NCBI GenBank assembly: GCA_036497895.1
Contig: DASXIR010000264.1
Location: 1 to 51,688, forward strand
Direction: 5' to 3'
Length of the DNA stretch: 51,688 nucleotides
From: CAVQFC01 sp036497895
GTDB taxonomy: Bacteria; Acidobacteriota; Vicinamibacteria; Vicinamibacterales; CAVVIG01
The position numbers and the translations under genes are program-made. The notes beneath the pieces are model-generated. The model saw only the letters and a list, made by a program, of their open reading frames with translations. It ran no database searches and had not been told where the DNA came from. Shown here piece after piece: positions 16,603-24,598 of the stretch (position 1 is its first letter; each line of letters opens with the position of its first letter).

Positions 16603-17928
16603 ATGGTTATCGCATTCATGCTACCACGCTTCCGCGGGACTGTCCCGGCTGCCGTCTTCCTCACGGTGTCATCGCTCCTGGCTATCACTTGTGAGCGGGT
16701 GCCGTTGCTCGCGCCGAGCGGATCGACCATTACGCTCACCTCGTCGAACACGGCTGTGCCGGTCAACGGCACCACCCAGCTGATTGCACAGGTGATCGAA
16801 GCGTCAGGCACGGCGCCGCACAGCGGCACCACCGTCACCTTTACGACGAGCCTCGGAACGATTCAGCCGTCGCAAGCTGAAACCGATTCTTCCGGCCGCG
16901 CCACCACTACTTTCAGCGCGGGAAACTCGAACGGCACGGCTGTCATCACCGCGATTTCCGGCGGCGCAGGTGGCGGCGCGACCACCGGCACCGGCTCGAC
17001 GACGACAGCGACGTCCAACAACGTCGTCAGGATCGCGGTTGGCAGTGCCGCGGTCGGACGCGTTTCCATCAATGCGAACCCGGCGTTGCTGGGGTCGATC
17101 GGTGGCACCTCTTTCATATCGGCGTCCGTGTACGACGTGAATGGCAATCCGCTTCCGAGTGCGCCGGTCTCCTTCACGACGACGGCGGGCTCGCTTGCTT
17201 CGACGACTGTCCTGACCGACACAAACGGCATGGCGAATACCACACTGCAGACAGTTGTGACGGCGACGGTCACCGCCACCGTCGGCAGCAGCGCGCCGGC
17301 AGCCGGAACCGGAACCACTCCGACCGCGACCGGGCAAACGTCTGGCAGCGTCATCATCAATGTGTCCGGCGCTCCGACCCTGGCTATTACCGCGCCGACT
17401 TCTGCCAGCGCGGGAACGCCGTCGACATTTACTTTTGCCGTCACTGTTCCGACCGGTGTGGTCGTTCGAGACTTGACGGTAGGCTGGGGCGATTCAAGTC
17501 CGCTGCAGGATCTCGGCGCAATCGGAAGCAGCGCTACCGTTCAGCACGCGTACGCGAACCCAGGGACCTATCAGATCACGGGCACCTTGATTGATACCGC
17601 TGGTGACAGATTCAGCGTCAATACGAGTGTCGTCGTCATCACAACGCCGAACCCGACTGTCAACATCACGCTGCCGACAGTACCGGCGATCGTCGCCTAT
17701 CCCTATACGGCCAGCATCACCGTCCAAGTGACGCCTCCGTCCGGGATTGGAATTGCCGACGTCACCGTGAACTTCGGCAACGGGCTCACATCGGATCTCG
17801 GCGGGCTGACGGGATCTGCGTTGGTCAGCACCCAGTACCCGGGCCCGGGAACCTATCGCATCGCGGTTACCGTTCAGGACACGCTGGGCAGGTTCACTAC
17901 GGGAACCGCCACGCTGGTTCTCCCCTGA
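16603..17928 (+). CDS. Putative lipoprotein with bacterial Ig-like and PKD-like domains
   Basis: A 441-residue exported protein. The N terminus is hydrophobic and ends LLAITC (Cys30), a weak lipobox because Thr at -1 is unusual. Four all-beta units follow: two Big_1/invasin-like Ig domains (about 40-130 and 150-245, each with a DSSGRATTTF or DTNGMANTTL loop), then two PKD-like domains (about 260-350 and 355-440) with VGWGDSSP and VNFGNGL. These folds act in adhesion or as spacers on surface proteins. The start is ATG at 16603, with GGGA six bases upstream; ATGs at 16591 and 16618 are possible. It is transcribed away from the pseudopilin with its start only 10 bases from that gene's start. Function unknown, but an envelope or surface place is likely. 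Confidence 0.7.
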   Translation: MVIAFMLPRFRGTVPAAVFLTVSSLLAITCERVPLLAPSGSTITLTSSNTAVPVNGTTQLIAQVIEASGTAPHSGTTVTFTTSLGTIQPSQAETDSSGRATTTFSAGNSNGTAVITAISGGAGGGATTGTGSTTTATSNNVVRIAVGSAAVGRVSINANPALLGSIGGTSFISASVYDVNGNPLPSAPVSFTTTAGSLASTTVLTDTNGMANTTLQTVVTATVTATVGSSAPAAGTGTTPTATGQTSGSVIINVSGAPTLAITAPTSASAGTPSTFTFAVTVPTGVVVRDLTVGWGDSSPLQDLGAIGSSATVQHAYANPGTYQITGTLIDTAGDRFSVNTSVVVITTPNPTVNITLPTVPAIVAYPYTASITVQVTPPSGIGIADVTVNFGNGLTSDLGGLTGSALVSTQYPGPGTYRIAVTVQDTLGRFTTGTATLVLP

Positions 17929-17948
17929 TCGTCACCAGAAGGCATAAC

Positions 17949-17975
17949 GGCTGGCTCGAGACTATCGAGCCGGCC
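17949..17975 (+). terminator. Strong hairpin after the Ig-domain lipoprotein gene
   Basis: GGCTGGCTCGA (17949-17959) pairs with TCGAGCCGGCC (17965-17975) around a five-base loop, giving 11 pairs including one G-T wobble. It begins 20 bases after the stop codon. No T-run follows on the plus strand, so it is a terminator-like or 3'-end-protecting hairpin rather than a classical intrinsic terminator. Confidence 0.45.
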
Positions 17976-18279
17976 GCCCTCGCAGCTTCCTGTCGCAGCG
18001 AGTCAATCGTCAGGCGCCGTTGGCGCCGCCCGCAAACGCGGCGTTCAGACTCGCACTTCGACAAAGGCTGGGCTCATCCCGACTTTGTTTTTGTCTGCGA
18101 ACAACTGGAGCGCGGCTTGGGCTGGCACCTGGACCTGGGAGATCAGGCGCTCATGGATGATCGTGGTAGCGCCAGGGAATTCCGAGCGCGGGACAGCAAC
18201 TGCATCCGTTACGAGACGGTCGGACCTGCGGAGGGCTCCGGACTACAGTACCAAGGACGGTCGCAGAGCTGAGAATTTA

Positions 18280-18356
18280 AGGACTTTAGGATTTGAGGAC
18301 TCTAGGATTTAAGACTGAGGACGGACCAGGGACGAAGAACGGACCAGGAACCAAGA
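18280..18356. repeat. Two tandem purine-rich repeat pairs (16-mer and 18-mer)
   Basis: AGGACTTTAGGATTTG (18280-18295) is followed directly by AGGACTCTAGGATTTA (18296-18311), with 14 of 16 bases shared. ACGGACCAGGGACGAAGA (18321-18338) is followed directly by ACGGACCAGGAACCAAGA (18339-18356), with 16 of 18 shared. On the minus strand, which would be the 3' untranslated part of the pilus operon mRNA, the tract is C/T-rich and G-poor, as Rho-loading sites are. Confidence 0.7.
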
Positions 18357-18390
18357 ACGAAGCACCAAGGCCCAGCTCTGCGGAGCCTCC

Positions 18391-18819
18391 CTAGTCCCAG
18401 TCGGCGTATTTTTCACCGTTCATCGCGGTGCCATCTGATCCGCTCTTGACGTCATAGACGCCCGCCTCCGCCGTGGGATTGTTCGGATCGGGCTCGGCCG
18501 GAATGGTCTGCCAGCTGGTCGTGCTCTTCGTGAACGGGTCCTCGGGAATCTTCCGCATGTAGCCGTCGCTCACCAGCGCATCGAGCGTTCCCGGATACTG
18601 CCCCTTGTCGGCGTAGTACTGGTCGATCGCATCGCGTATGCCGAAGAGATCCTCACGGAGCACGGCCTCACGCGCGTGTATCAGGCTGCCGCGATACTGC
18701 GCCATCCCGATGGCCGCCAGGACGACCAGAATCGCAATGACGATGGTCAGTTCGATGAGGGTAAAGCCGGCGTCCGCGGTTCTCCGCTCGATCCTTCCTT
18801 CACCCGATCGCCCAATCAT
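18391..18819 (-). CDS. GspG-like pseudopilin (last gene of pilus/secretion operon)
   Basis: A 142-residue pseudopilin. The leader ends in DAG and is followed by FTLIELTIVIAILVVLAAIG, with the +5 Glu of class III pilins. After the helix come QYYADKGQYPGTLDALVSDGY and RKIPEDPFTKSTTSW, the GspG pattern around its calcium site. It ends GEKYADWD. I start at the ATG at 18819; a TTG one codon upstream is also in frame. It lies 9 bases after the other GspG-like gene and shares the C-terminal Y-x-D-W ending with it, so the two look like an ancient tandem pair. GspG is the major pseudopilin of type II secretion, cleaved by a prepilin peptidase that is not encoded here. Confidence 0.88.
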   Translation of the reverse strand: MIGRSGEGRIERRTADAGFTLIELTIVIAILVVLAAIGMAQYRGSLIHAREAVLREDLFGIRDAIDQYYADKGQYPGTLDALVSDGYMRKIPEDPFTKSTTSWQTIPAEPDPNNPTAEAGVYDVKSGSDGTAMNGEKYADWD

Positions 18820-18828
18820 CAATGCTCT

Positions 18829-19326
18829 TTACCAGTCCTTGTATTTGGTGCCGTCGAGCGCCGTGCCGTCGAAGGTCGTGTAGACGTCGAACACGTTCTG
18901 CCCGCCCCACTTGGTGGCATCCGGCTTGTCCTGATACGACCGCAGTCCCCATTCTGTGCCATGCGTCATCGGATCAACCGGAATGCGCCGCAGGTATTTC
19001 AGTTTGCGGCCGGTCGCGTCGTTCGCAGCGCTTACGCCATCGACCAGCGTCTGCAGGTCTGGCGGATAGTTCTCGCTGCCGACCTTGATGTCGAGCGACC
19101 CAATCTGACCGAGATCCGCTGCGTCCTTGAACTTGTCAATCGCGGTCCGCATCTCGCGCAGTGTGCGCCGCAACTCGGCCTCGCGCGTGCGCGTCGCCGT
19201 GACCTTCGCCAGCGGCATGATCGCGGAGGCCAGAATCATGATGATCGTCGCAACCACCAGGATCTCGATGAACGTATAACCACGACTGCCGCTGATGGTC
19301 GGACGCCCGGTGGCAGCGACTAACAT
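18829..19326 (-). CDS. GspG-like pseudopilin
   Basis: A 165-residue pseudopilin with leader ISGSRG followed by YTFIEILVVATIIMILASAI, again with Glu at +5. The region after the helix has REAELRRTLREMRTAIDKFK, then YPPDLQTLVDGV, YLRRIPVDPMTHGTEWGL and a C-terminal GTKYKDW. This layout is GspG-like. Start choice is open: ATG at 19326 gives a 16-residue leader, while a GTG at 19359 overlaps the secretin stop by one base and gives a 27-residue leader. Neither has a clear Shine-Dalgarno sequence. It belongs to the operon running down from 27483. It could be the major pseudopilin or a minor one. Confidence 0.87.
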   Translation of the reverse strand: MLVAATGRPTISGSRGYTFIEILVVATIIMILASAIMPLAKVTATRTREAELRRTLREMRTAIDKFKDAADLGQIGSLDIKVGSENYPPDLQTLVDGVSAANDATGRKLKYLRRIPVDPMTHGTEWGLRSYQDKPDATKWGGQNVFDVYTTFDGTALDGTKYKDW

Positions 19327-19358
19327 TGCGGACAACGTCCCAGAGCCCCGCCGTCGCA

Positions 19359-21926
19359 CTATTGCACCGTGATCGTCACCGGGGTGAACCTCAACCCCAT
19401 GGCGGTCCCGCCCGGACCGGTTGCGGTTCCGCTGAGCGTCAACGTCGCCGGCCCCGGAGCGATCGCCGAGAACTGAATCGCCGCAAGCAGTCCCGTGCCC
19501 GATGCCCCGGTGGCGTCAGCGCCACGCGCCAGCGTAATGTCGATACGGTTGCCGTTGACCTGCTGCGTGAACGCCACGTTCACACCGCCGGCGCGCATGA
19601 AGCTGCCCTCCTGCACGTTGTTCACGCGCAGTTTCGCTGGATCGAAGATCAGCGTCAGCGTAATCGTCGAAATCCGAGCCGCGTCGGTGATCGACAGCGG
19701 CACGGTATACGGTCCGCCTCCCACGCGAATCGGCGCCGACGGCGGCGAAATCACGACCTGAGCCGATCCGATTCCCTGTGACGAGGTCGGTACGGCGTTC
19801 GGATCGCCGGCCGGCGGCCGAGCCGCGCTGGGTGGGCCGGCTGCAGGCTGAGCGGCTGGTGCTGGCGGCGGAGTGACTGGCGTCCCGGGATCCGGAACCG
19901 CCGGCACGACGACGGGTGGCGCCTGCGGCAAGGTCACCACGGCGGTCGAGCTGTTCGGCTGCACCAGTACCGTCCCAGGGACGGGTGACGAGCCGGGTGG
20001 TGCAACGACGTTCGGATTTGCCGCGGGCTGCGGCTGGGCCTCGGGCCCGGTCGCGATGACTCCTGGCGGCGTCGGCGTCAAGAACGACGGGTTGGTGCCG
20101 AGAGCCGCAGCCCCCGCCGGCGCCGCCGCGGGCGCATCCGCCACAGGCGGCGCAGCGATGAGAGGCGGCGCGCCACCCACGCCCAGATTCTGTTGCGATC
20201 CGATATAGATCGGCTTCAGATCGTCTTCGGTGATCTCGTGGTTGCGCACGACGTGCGGCGTAAGCAGCATCACCACGTCGATCTGGTCGTTCTGGCCGGT
20301 GTTGTGGGAAAACAATTGCGACAGGAACGGCACGTGAATCGCGCCAGGGAATCCCGTGACGCCGGTCTGATCGGTCTCTTGAAACAACCCGGCCAGCAGG
20401 TTCGATTCGCCGTCGCGCAGCCGCAGCCTCGTCGTCACCGTGCGCTGTCCGAATGACGGGATGTTGACGCCGCCGATGATGACGTCGCTGCCGCGCGAAC
20501 TGCTGTCAACCGTGACATCGAGCCTGATTTCACCCTCGAGCGTCACCGTCGGTGTCATATCGATGTTCACGCCGACGTCCTTGTACTGATACGAACTGAG
20601 CGGGTTGACCCCCGCACCGCCAGTCGCGATCGGCGTGTAGCTGGTCGAGATGATCGGAATCTGCTGACCGAGTTTCAACGTCAGCTTGGCGCCTTCTGCG
20701 CCGCGCAACTGAGGTTTCGCGATGATCTTGGTATGCGTGTCTGACTCGAGAAAGTGCACAATCGCCGCCGGCACTGCCAGGTAGAAGTCGGATGTGCTGA
20801 CGCCGCGCGAGATGGTATTGAGGTTGAATGTCGGCGGCGACTTGACCGTCGACGGCGCAGTGCCGGTCGCGCCAGTCGTGCCGGTCGTCGTGCCGTTGGG
20901 CGACACTTCAGGCGAGAGGATCGCGCCGAGCGAGTAGTCGGTCAGCTCGAGACCGTAATTCTTGCTGCGCGAACGATCGACCTCGAGGATCTCGACGTCG
21001 ACGACAATCTCCGCGCGAGGCTTGTCATTCTGCTCGATGACTTTCTCGAGAATCTGGACCACCGAACTGGTTCCGCGAATCGTGATCGTGTTCGCGGTCT
21101 TGTTGCCGGCAATGGCCGGCTGCACGGCGATGCCCGGCAGGCGGATGATGGTGCTCAGGATCTGCATCACGTCGGTGGAGTCGGCGTGGGACAGATAAAA
21201 GGTGCGGATTACCTGCTCGTCGTACTGCGCGTGCTTCGGCGTCGTATCCGGGAACACAAAGATCGATCGCTCGCTCAGGATCTTGTACGAGAGCTGATTC
21301 ATCGTCATGATCTGGTTGAGCGCCTGCTCGAGCGTGACGCCGTCCAGTTGCACGGTGGTCGGACGATCCTGGATGTCCCGATCGAAGGTGAAGTTGATGC
21401 CGGTCATGCCGCCGATCGAGGCAAGTGCGTCGCGCAGGCTGGTGTTGTTGATGCGGAGGTTGAGCGGCTCGCGCGACGCCGGATTGAGAATCGGTTCGGC
21501 CGATGCGGCTCGCGCCCGTTCGCGCAGCACCTGAATCGCCGGCTTCGGGCGCGCGGCTTCGATTCGATCGTGGATTTCGCGATCCAGCTGGGCGACCTTC
21601 GAGGTCGCCACCCGGTTGCTCGGATCGTACTCGCTCGCCTGCTTGTATTCGCCGAGCGCGGCTTCGAGCTGGTCTTTCTGCTCGAATTCGTGTGCCTTGT
21701 CGAGATGCGACCGCGATGCTGCCAGCAACGCGCGCTGCAGCGCGATCTGGTAGTTCGCGTTGTCCGGCGACGCTTGCAACGCCTTCCGGTAGGCCGCGAC
21801 GGCTTCGTCGAGGTTCCCGGCTTTCATCGCGGTTTCGCCCTGATGGAAGGCGGAGCCTGCCGCGCAGCCGCTCGCCAGGAGGGCCAGCGCCAGCATACTC
21901 ACGAGCCTGTTGAGCCTGTTGGTCAT
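19359..21926 (-). CDS. Secretin (GspD/PilQ/MshL-like) with TPR and C-terminal cohesin-like domain
   Basis: An 855-residue outer-membrane secretin. A lipoprotein signal ends LLASGC (Cys21), then TPR-like repeats occupy about 28-125 (QGETAMKAGNLDEAVAAYRK). An N0/STN domain follows (LRDALASIGGMTGINFTFD, about 165-230), then an N1/NolW-like domain (about 240-310). The secretin core with the GGVNIPSFGQRTVTTRLRLR and VPFLSQLF blocks spans about 330-560. A Pro/Ala-rich linker (about 590-710) leads to a last domain at 715-855. It has the pattern VPLSITDAARISTITLTLIF and FDPAKLRVNNV, like cohesin or a related carbohydrate-module-binding fold. It forms the outer-membrane gate of the pilus/type II machine. 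The cohesin call is by pattern only. Confidence 0.87.
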   Translation of the reverse strand: MTNRLNRLVSMLALALLASGCAAGSAFHQGETAMKAGNLDEAVAAYRKALQASPDNANYQIALQRALLAASRSHLDKAHEFEQKDQLEAALGEYKQASEYDPSNRVATSKVAQLDREIHDRIEAARPKPAIQVLRERARAASAEPILNPASREPLNLRINNTSLRDALASIGGMTGINFTFDRDIQDRPTTVQLDGVTLEQALNQIMTMNQLSYKILSERSIFVFPDTTPKHAQYDEQVIRTFYLSHADSTDVMQILSTIIRLPGIAVQPAIAGNKTANTITIRGTSSVVQILEKVIEQNDKPRAEIVVDVEILEVDRSRSKNYGLELTDYSLGAILSPEVSPNGTTTGTTGATGTAPSTVKSPPTFNLNTISRGVSTSDFYLAVPAAIVHFLESDTHTKIIAKPQLRGAEGAKLTLKLGQQIPIISTSYTPIATGGAGVNPLSSYQYKDVGVNIDMTPTVTLEGEIRLDVTVDSSSRGSDVIIGGVNIPSFGQRTVTTRLRLRDGESNLLAGLFQETDQTGVTGFPGAIHVPFLSQLFSHNTGQNDQIDVVMLLTPHVVRNHEITEDDLKPIYIGSQQNLGVGGAPPLIAAPPVADAPAAAPAGAAALGTNPSFLTPTPPGVIATGPEAQPQPAANPNVVAPPGSSPVPGTVLVQPNSSTAVVTLPQAPPVVVPAVPDPGTPVTPPPAPAAQPAAGPPSAARPPAGDPNAVPTSSQGIGSAQVVISPPSAPIRVGGGPYTVPLSITDAARISTITLTLIFDPAKLRVNNVQEGSFMRAGGVNVAFTQQVNGNRIDITLARGADATGASGTGLLAAIQFSAIAPGPATLTLSGTATGPGGTAMGLRFTPVTITVQ

Positions 21927-21935
21927 AGCATTCAG

Positions 21936-22481
21936 TTATCCGCCGGTCAGGCGAATGGTTTGACGGCCGCGGCCGTCGACGTACGCCAAATCGATCGATT
22001 CCACACCGATTTTCAGGATCCGGTAGCGGCCATCGATGATATCGCCTTCACGTCCGTAAAAGGGCACGTTCCGCCCGTCGCTCAGAATCGCAATCTTCTG
22101 CTTGTGCTCCGACTGTTCCACGACGCCGATGTACTTCAACGTGATCGGCGGCGGTGGTGGCGGTCCCGATGCCACCGTCGGCGCGGGTTCGGTCACGACC
22201 GGCGCCACAATCCGCGGCGGCGGTGGGGCCGGGGCTGCCTTCACCTTGAACCGAAAAAGGTCTCGACCGCCATCCTCGGGCCTGACACGCTCGGCCTCGA
22301 GTGCGCTCAGATGAACCTCGGTCGCCGATGGTCCACCGTCTACCTGCGCTGCCCTCGGCTGGGCCTGTCTGTTAGACGTCGGAACCGGACCGGCAGACGT
22401 GACCGGCCACACCAGGTACGCAAGCGCCGCCAGCGCCACGACCACGACGGCGAGCGCCATCTGGCGCTGCTTAGTTCCCAT
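21936..22481 (-). CDS. PilP/GspC-like inner-membrane linker protein
   Basis: A 181-residue protein with an N-terminal membrane segment (about 9-26), a Pro-rich periplasmic spacer (APAPPPPRIV, GPPPPPPITL) and a C-terminal beta domain. The beta domain runs from about 112 to 178 (KYIGVVEQSEHKQKIAILSD, EGDIIDGRYRILKIG). That layout is typical of GspC homology-region and PilP domains, which bind the N0 domain of the secretin. It overlaps pilO by 11 bases and lies 9 bases before the secretin gene, exactly where a linker between inner platform and secretin is expected. It could be named pilP, gspC or mshK; sequence alone does not decide. Confidence 0.75.
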   Translation of the reverse strand: MGTKQRQMALAVVVVALAALAYLVWPVTSAGPVPTSNRQAQPRAAQVDGGPSATEVHLSALEAERVRPEDGGRDLFRFKVKAAPAPPPPRIVAPVVTEPAPTVASGPPPPPPITLKYIGVVEQSEHKQKIAILSDGRNVPFYGREGDIIDGRYRILKIGVESIDLAYVDGRGRQTIRLTGG

Positions 22482-23046
22482 TGGGCTTCACGACGTAGTA
22501 GGTCGACAAGTCGAGCGTCAGTGTAAGTGGTTTGTTCGGATCAGTCTGCGTCAGCAGAACATTGTCGATGATGACGAATTCCGGAGCGCTCTCGAGCGCG
22601 AACATGAACTGACGAAAGCTCGCGTAATCGCATTGCATTTTGGTCGTCGCTCTGAGGACGGCGAGCCGCGAGCCCTTCTCCACCGGATCCGCGTCGGTTC
22701 GACGGTCCAGAAAGGTCACATTCGATTTGTGCGCCAGCTCGGGCAGCGATGCGAACGTCAACCGGCGTGCCGCAGACAAATCCTCCGGCAGCACTTTGTC
22801 GTAGAAGGTCGCCAGTTCCTGTTCGGCCCGCGACTTGCCGCCAACCAGCCCGCGCGCCGCGGCGACTTCGGCTTCTGCGGCTTTCAACGTCCGCGCAGCG
22901 GCTTCGGCACGGCCGGCCGCGCCAACCGACTTCACGCCGAGCGGATACACCCACAACGCATAGGCCGCGATGTTGAGCAGGATGCCGACCGCAAGCGGCA
23001 CGATCAGCGATCGCTTCTCGACCAGGATCCGCCTTGCCAGCGTCAT
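22471..23046 (-). CDS. pilO: PilO-like assembly protein
   Basis: A 191-residue bitopic inner-membrane protein: cytoplasmic MTLARRILVEKR, a membrane helix at about 14-35, a coiled-coil stretch rich in Ala, Glu and Arg (40-80), and a ferredoxin-like periplasmic domain (YASFRQFMFALESAPEFVII). PilO partners PilN and PilM in the inner-membrane platform of type IV pili, like GspM in type II secretion. Its ATG overlaps the pilN stop by four bases, and its TAA lies within the start of the pilP/gspC-like gene. Sequence conservation in this family is low, so the name rests on layout and gene order. Confidence 0.78.
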   Translation of the reverse strand: MTLARRILVEKRSLIVPLAVGILLNIAAYALWVYPLGVKSVGAAGRAEAAARTLKAAEAEVAAARGLVGGKSRAEQELATFYDKVLPEDLSAARRLTFASLPELAHKSNVTFLDRRTDADPVEKGSRLAVLRATTKMQCDYASFRQFMFALESAPEFVIIDNVLLTQTDPNKPLTLTLDLSTYYVVKPNGN

Positions 23047-23633
23047 CGGCGTGTCCCTCTGCGCGTGGGCGCCCGCCGCCCGCCTGGCGTATAAACCGAT
23101 TCCACCGTCGCGTCGATCAGGCCCTGCTCGTTGAGCCGATCCTGACGGGCCAGCATGCCTGTGAACGATCCCGCCTTCTCGAGGTTGTTCATGAACAGGT
23201 TGACGTCGTCCTCGCGCTTCGCGACGATGTTCAGGCTGACGATGAAGCCGCGGTCTTTGTCGTAGACCGGCCGCACCGACACCAACCGGACATCGTCTGG
23301 CAGCGTGGCTTCGAGCTTGTTGAACAGGTCGGTCCACGAAAACGTGCGGCGATCGATCAGTTCGTTGGCCATCCGCGCCTGATCGGACGCGATATCGACC
23401 TGGTGCGGATCGACCGTGGCGCGCAGCCGCGCTGCTTCGCGCCGCAGATCGGCGGCCCGCGCTTCGTCGTGCGAAGCCGCGGTCGCCAATTGCGTGTCGC
23501 TTCTCGAGTAGCGAATCACCCGCCCGACATTGAAGGCGGTGGCGGCAATCACGAGGACGCCCACGAGCAGCAGCCACAAGCGGACCAGGCGCTCGTTGTA
23601 GAAAGGCCGCGTCGACAGGTTGGATCGAATCAT
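23043..23633 (-). CDS. pilN: PilN-like assembly protein
   Basis: A 196-residue protein. The N-terminal IRSNLSTRPFYNERL resembles the short PilN tail that binds PilM. A single membrane helix (about 19-38) is followed by a coiled coil and a periplasmic domain with FSWTDLFNKLEATLPDDVRL, a strong PilN signature. It ends in a basic RRAPTRRGTRR. It sits between pilM and pilO with four-base overlaps on both sides, so translation is probably coupled through the block. It forms part of the alignment subcomplex linking the cytoplasmic PilM ring to PilO and the secretin. Confidence 0.87.
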   Translation of the reverse strand: MIRSNLSTRPFYNERLVRLWLLLVGVLVIAATAFNVGRVIRYSRSDTQLATAASHDEARAADLRREAARLRATVDPHQVDIASDQARMANELIDRRTFSWTDLFNKLEATLPDDVRLVSVRPVYDKDRGFIVSLNIVAKREDDVNLFMNNLEKAGSFTGMLARQDRLNEQGLIDATVESVYTPGGRRAPTRRGTRR

Positions 23634-24598
23634 GCGGGCACCTGTTGGCGGTCGCGGAGCAGCAGGCCAACCAGAGGCGCGAGCGTGTCGAGCAGCGCCG
23701 GCGCCACCGCGATGCGATCAGTGAGCGCCGCCGCGGTGCGGGTATCGACGGTTTCGACCGGCGCCGTCACACGGGTCTCGAGGCTCCGCCGCAATTCGTC
23801 AATGACGCCATCAGATGCCGCGCCCGCAGCCGTCGCACCTGCGACGATCACACGCGAGAAGCCGCCGCCCTTCAGTCGGTCTTCGTAGTACATGGTGGTC
23901 TGGTGCACCAGTTCAGCCAGCGTGCCGTCGGTATCGGTCGCACGGCTGCGGAAGAAAATCAGATCCCCTCCACGCAGCAGCGCAATCGAAGCGCAATCGG
24001 CGCTGACGTTGACCAGCAGCCAGTCGGCGGCCGGTGCGTTGGAACCGGCCAGCACCGCGTTGATCACGTTGAACGTCGACAGATCGACGATGCCGGCGTG
24101 AGTTCCGGCCTCGGTGCAGAGTCCCTCGTATTCCTCGATCACGTCGCGCCTGGCCATCGACACCACGAACTCGTGTCCCTCCGCCGAGTCCGCGCCCCTG
24201 ACATACGACACCTGCGCATCGTCGATCGGGAAGGGCGCAGCCTTCCGCACCTGCCATCGAATCAACTGGTCCAGATCCTGGGTCCGGGCCGGCACCTGCT
24301 CGAACCGCACCACCGACACCCGGGCCACCACGTCCGAGACGATCAGGCCGATACGGCGAGGGCGTCCCAGTCGATCGATGACCGTTTGAAGAGCCGCCAG
24401 TACGGCCGCGCGTTCGTGGACGTTGCGCTGGCCGAGTCCCGGCGTCAAGACGCCGATCGGCAGCGGTTCGGTCGCGTGTCCGCTGACGACCGGACGGCCG
24501 CCGCGCCATTCGAGGCTGGCGCCCGCGATCCGCGCCGAGGAGATATCGACCGCGACCGCTGGCGCCGCACCGTCAGTGAGCGAGGACCACAGGCTCAT
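23630..24598 (-). CDS. pilM: PilM-like actin-fold assembly protein
   Basis: A 322-residue cytoplasmic protein with an ASKHA/actin-like fold. VAVDISSARIAG near the N terminus, FEQVPARTQDLDQLIRWQVR and KAAPFPIDDAQVSY are typical of PilM, and VNVSADCASIALLRGGDLIF is the second phosphate-region block. PilM forms a cytoplasmic ring that ties the PilB ATPase to PilN. Its ATG overlaps the pilB stop (ATGA) and its stop overlaps the pilN start. MshI of the MSHA pilus and GspL of type II secretion are the equivalents in related machines. The family assignment is firm; the machine type is less so. Confidence 0.87.
   Translation of the reverse strand: MSLWSSLTDGAAPAVAVDISSARIAGASLEWRGGRPVVSGHATEPLPIGVLTPGLGQRNVHERAAVLAALQTVIDRLGRPRRIGLIVSDVVARVSVVRFEQVPARTQDLDQLIRWQVRKAAPFPIDDAQVSYVRGADSAEGHEFVVSMARRDVIEEYEGLCTEAGTHAGIVDLSTFNVINAVLAGSNAPAADWLLVNVSADCASIALLRGGDLIFFRSRATDTDGTLAELVHQTTMYYEDRLKGGGFSRVIVAGATAAGAASDGVIDELRRSLETRVTAPVETVDTRTAAALTDRIAVAPALLDTLAPLVGLLLRDRQQVPA

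Larger units (their letters stand above)
17929..18390. other. 462-base non-coding gap between convergent genes
   Basis: This is the longest gap in the window. It holds the hairpin at 17949-17975, a second perfect hairpin GGCGCC-GTT-GGCGCC at 18013-18027, and the decayed tandem repeats at 18280-18356. A possible 75-residue frame at 18085-18312 runs into the repeats and has no recognisable domain, so I do not call it a gene. Nothing resembling a transposase remnant or tRNA was seen. Confidence 0.6.

Noticed and set aside
18085..18312. 75-residue frame in the 462-base gap
   Set aside because: Runs into the decayed tandem repeats, shows no domain and no good ribosome site.
20754..22526. 590-residue open frame on the plus strand opposite the secretin and its neighbours
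   Set aside because: Antisense to four well-supported genes; composition is Arg/Asp-rich as expected from the complement of GC-rich codons, and no domain is visible.
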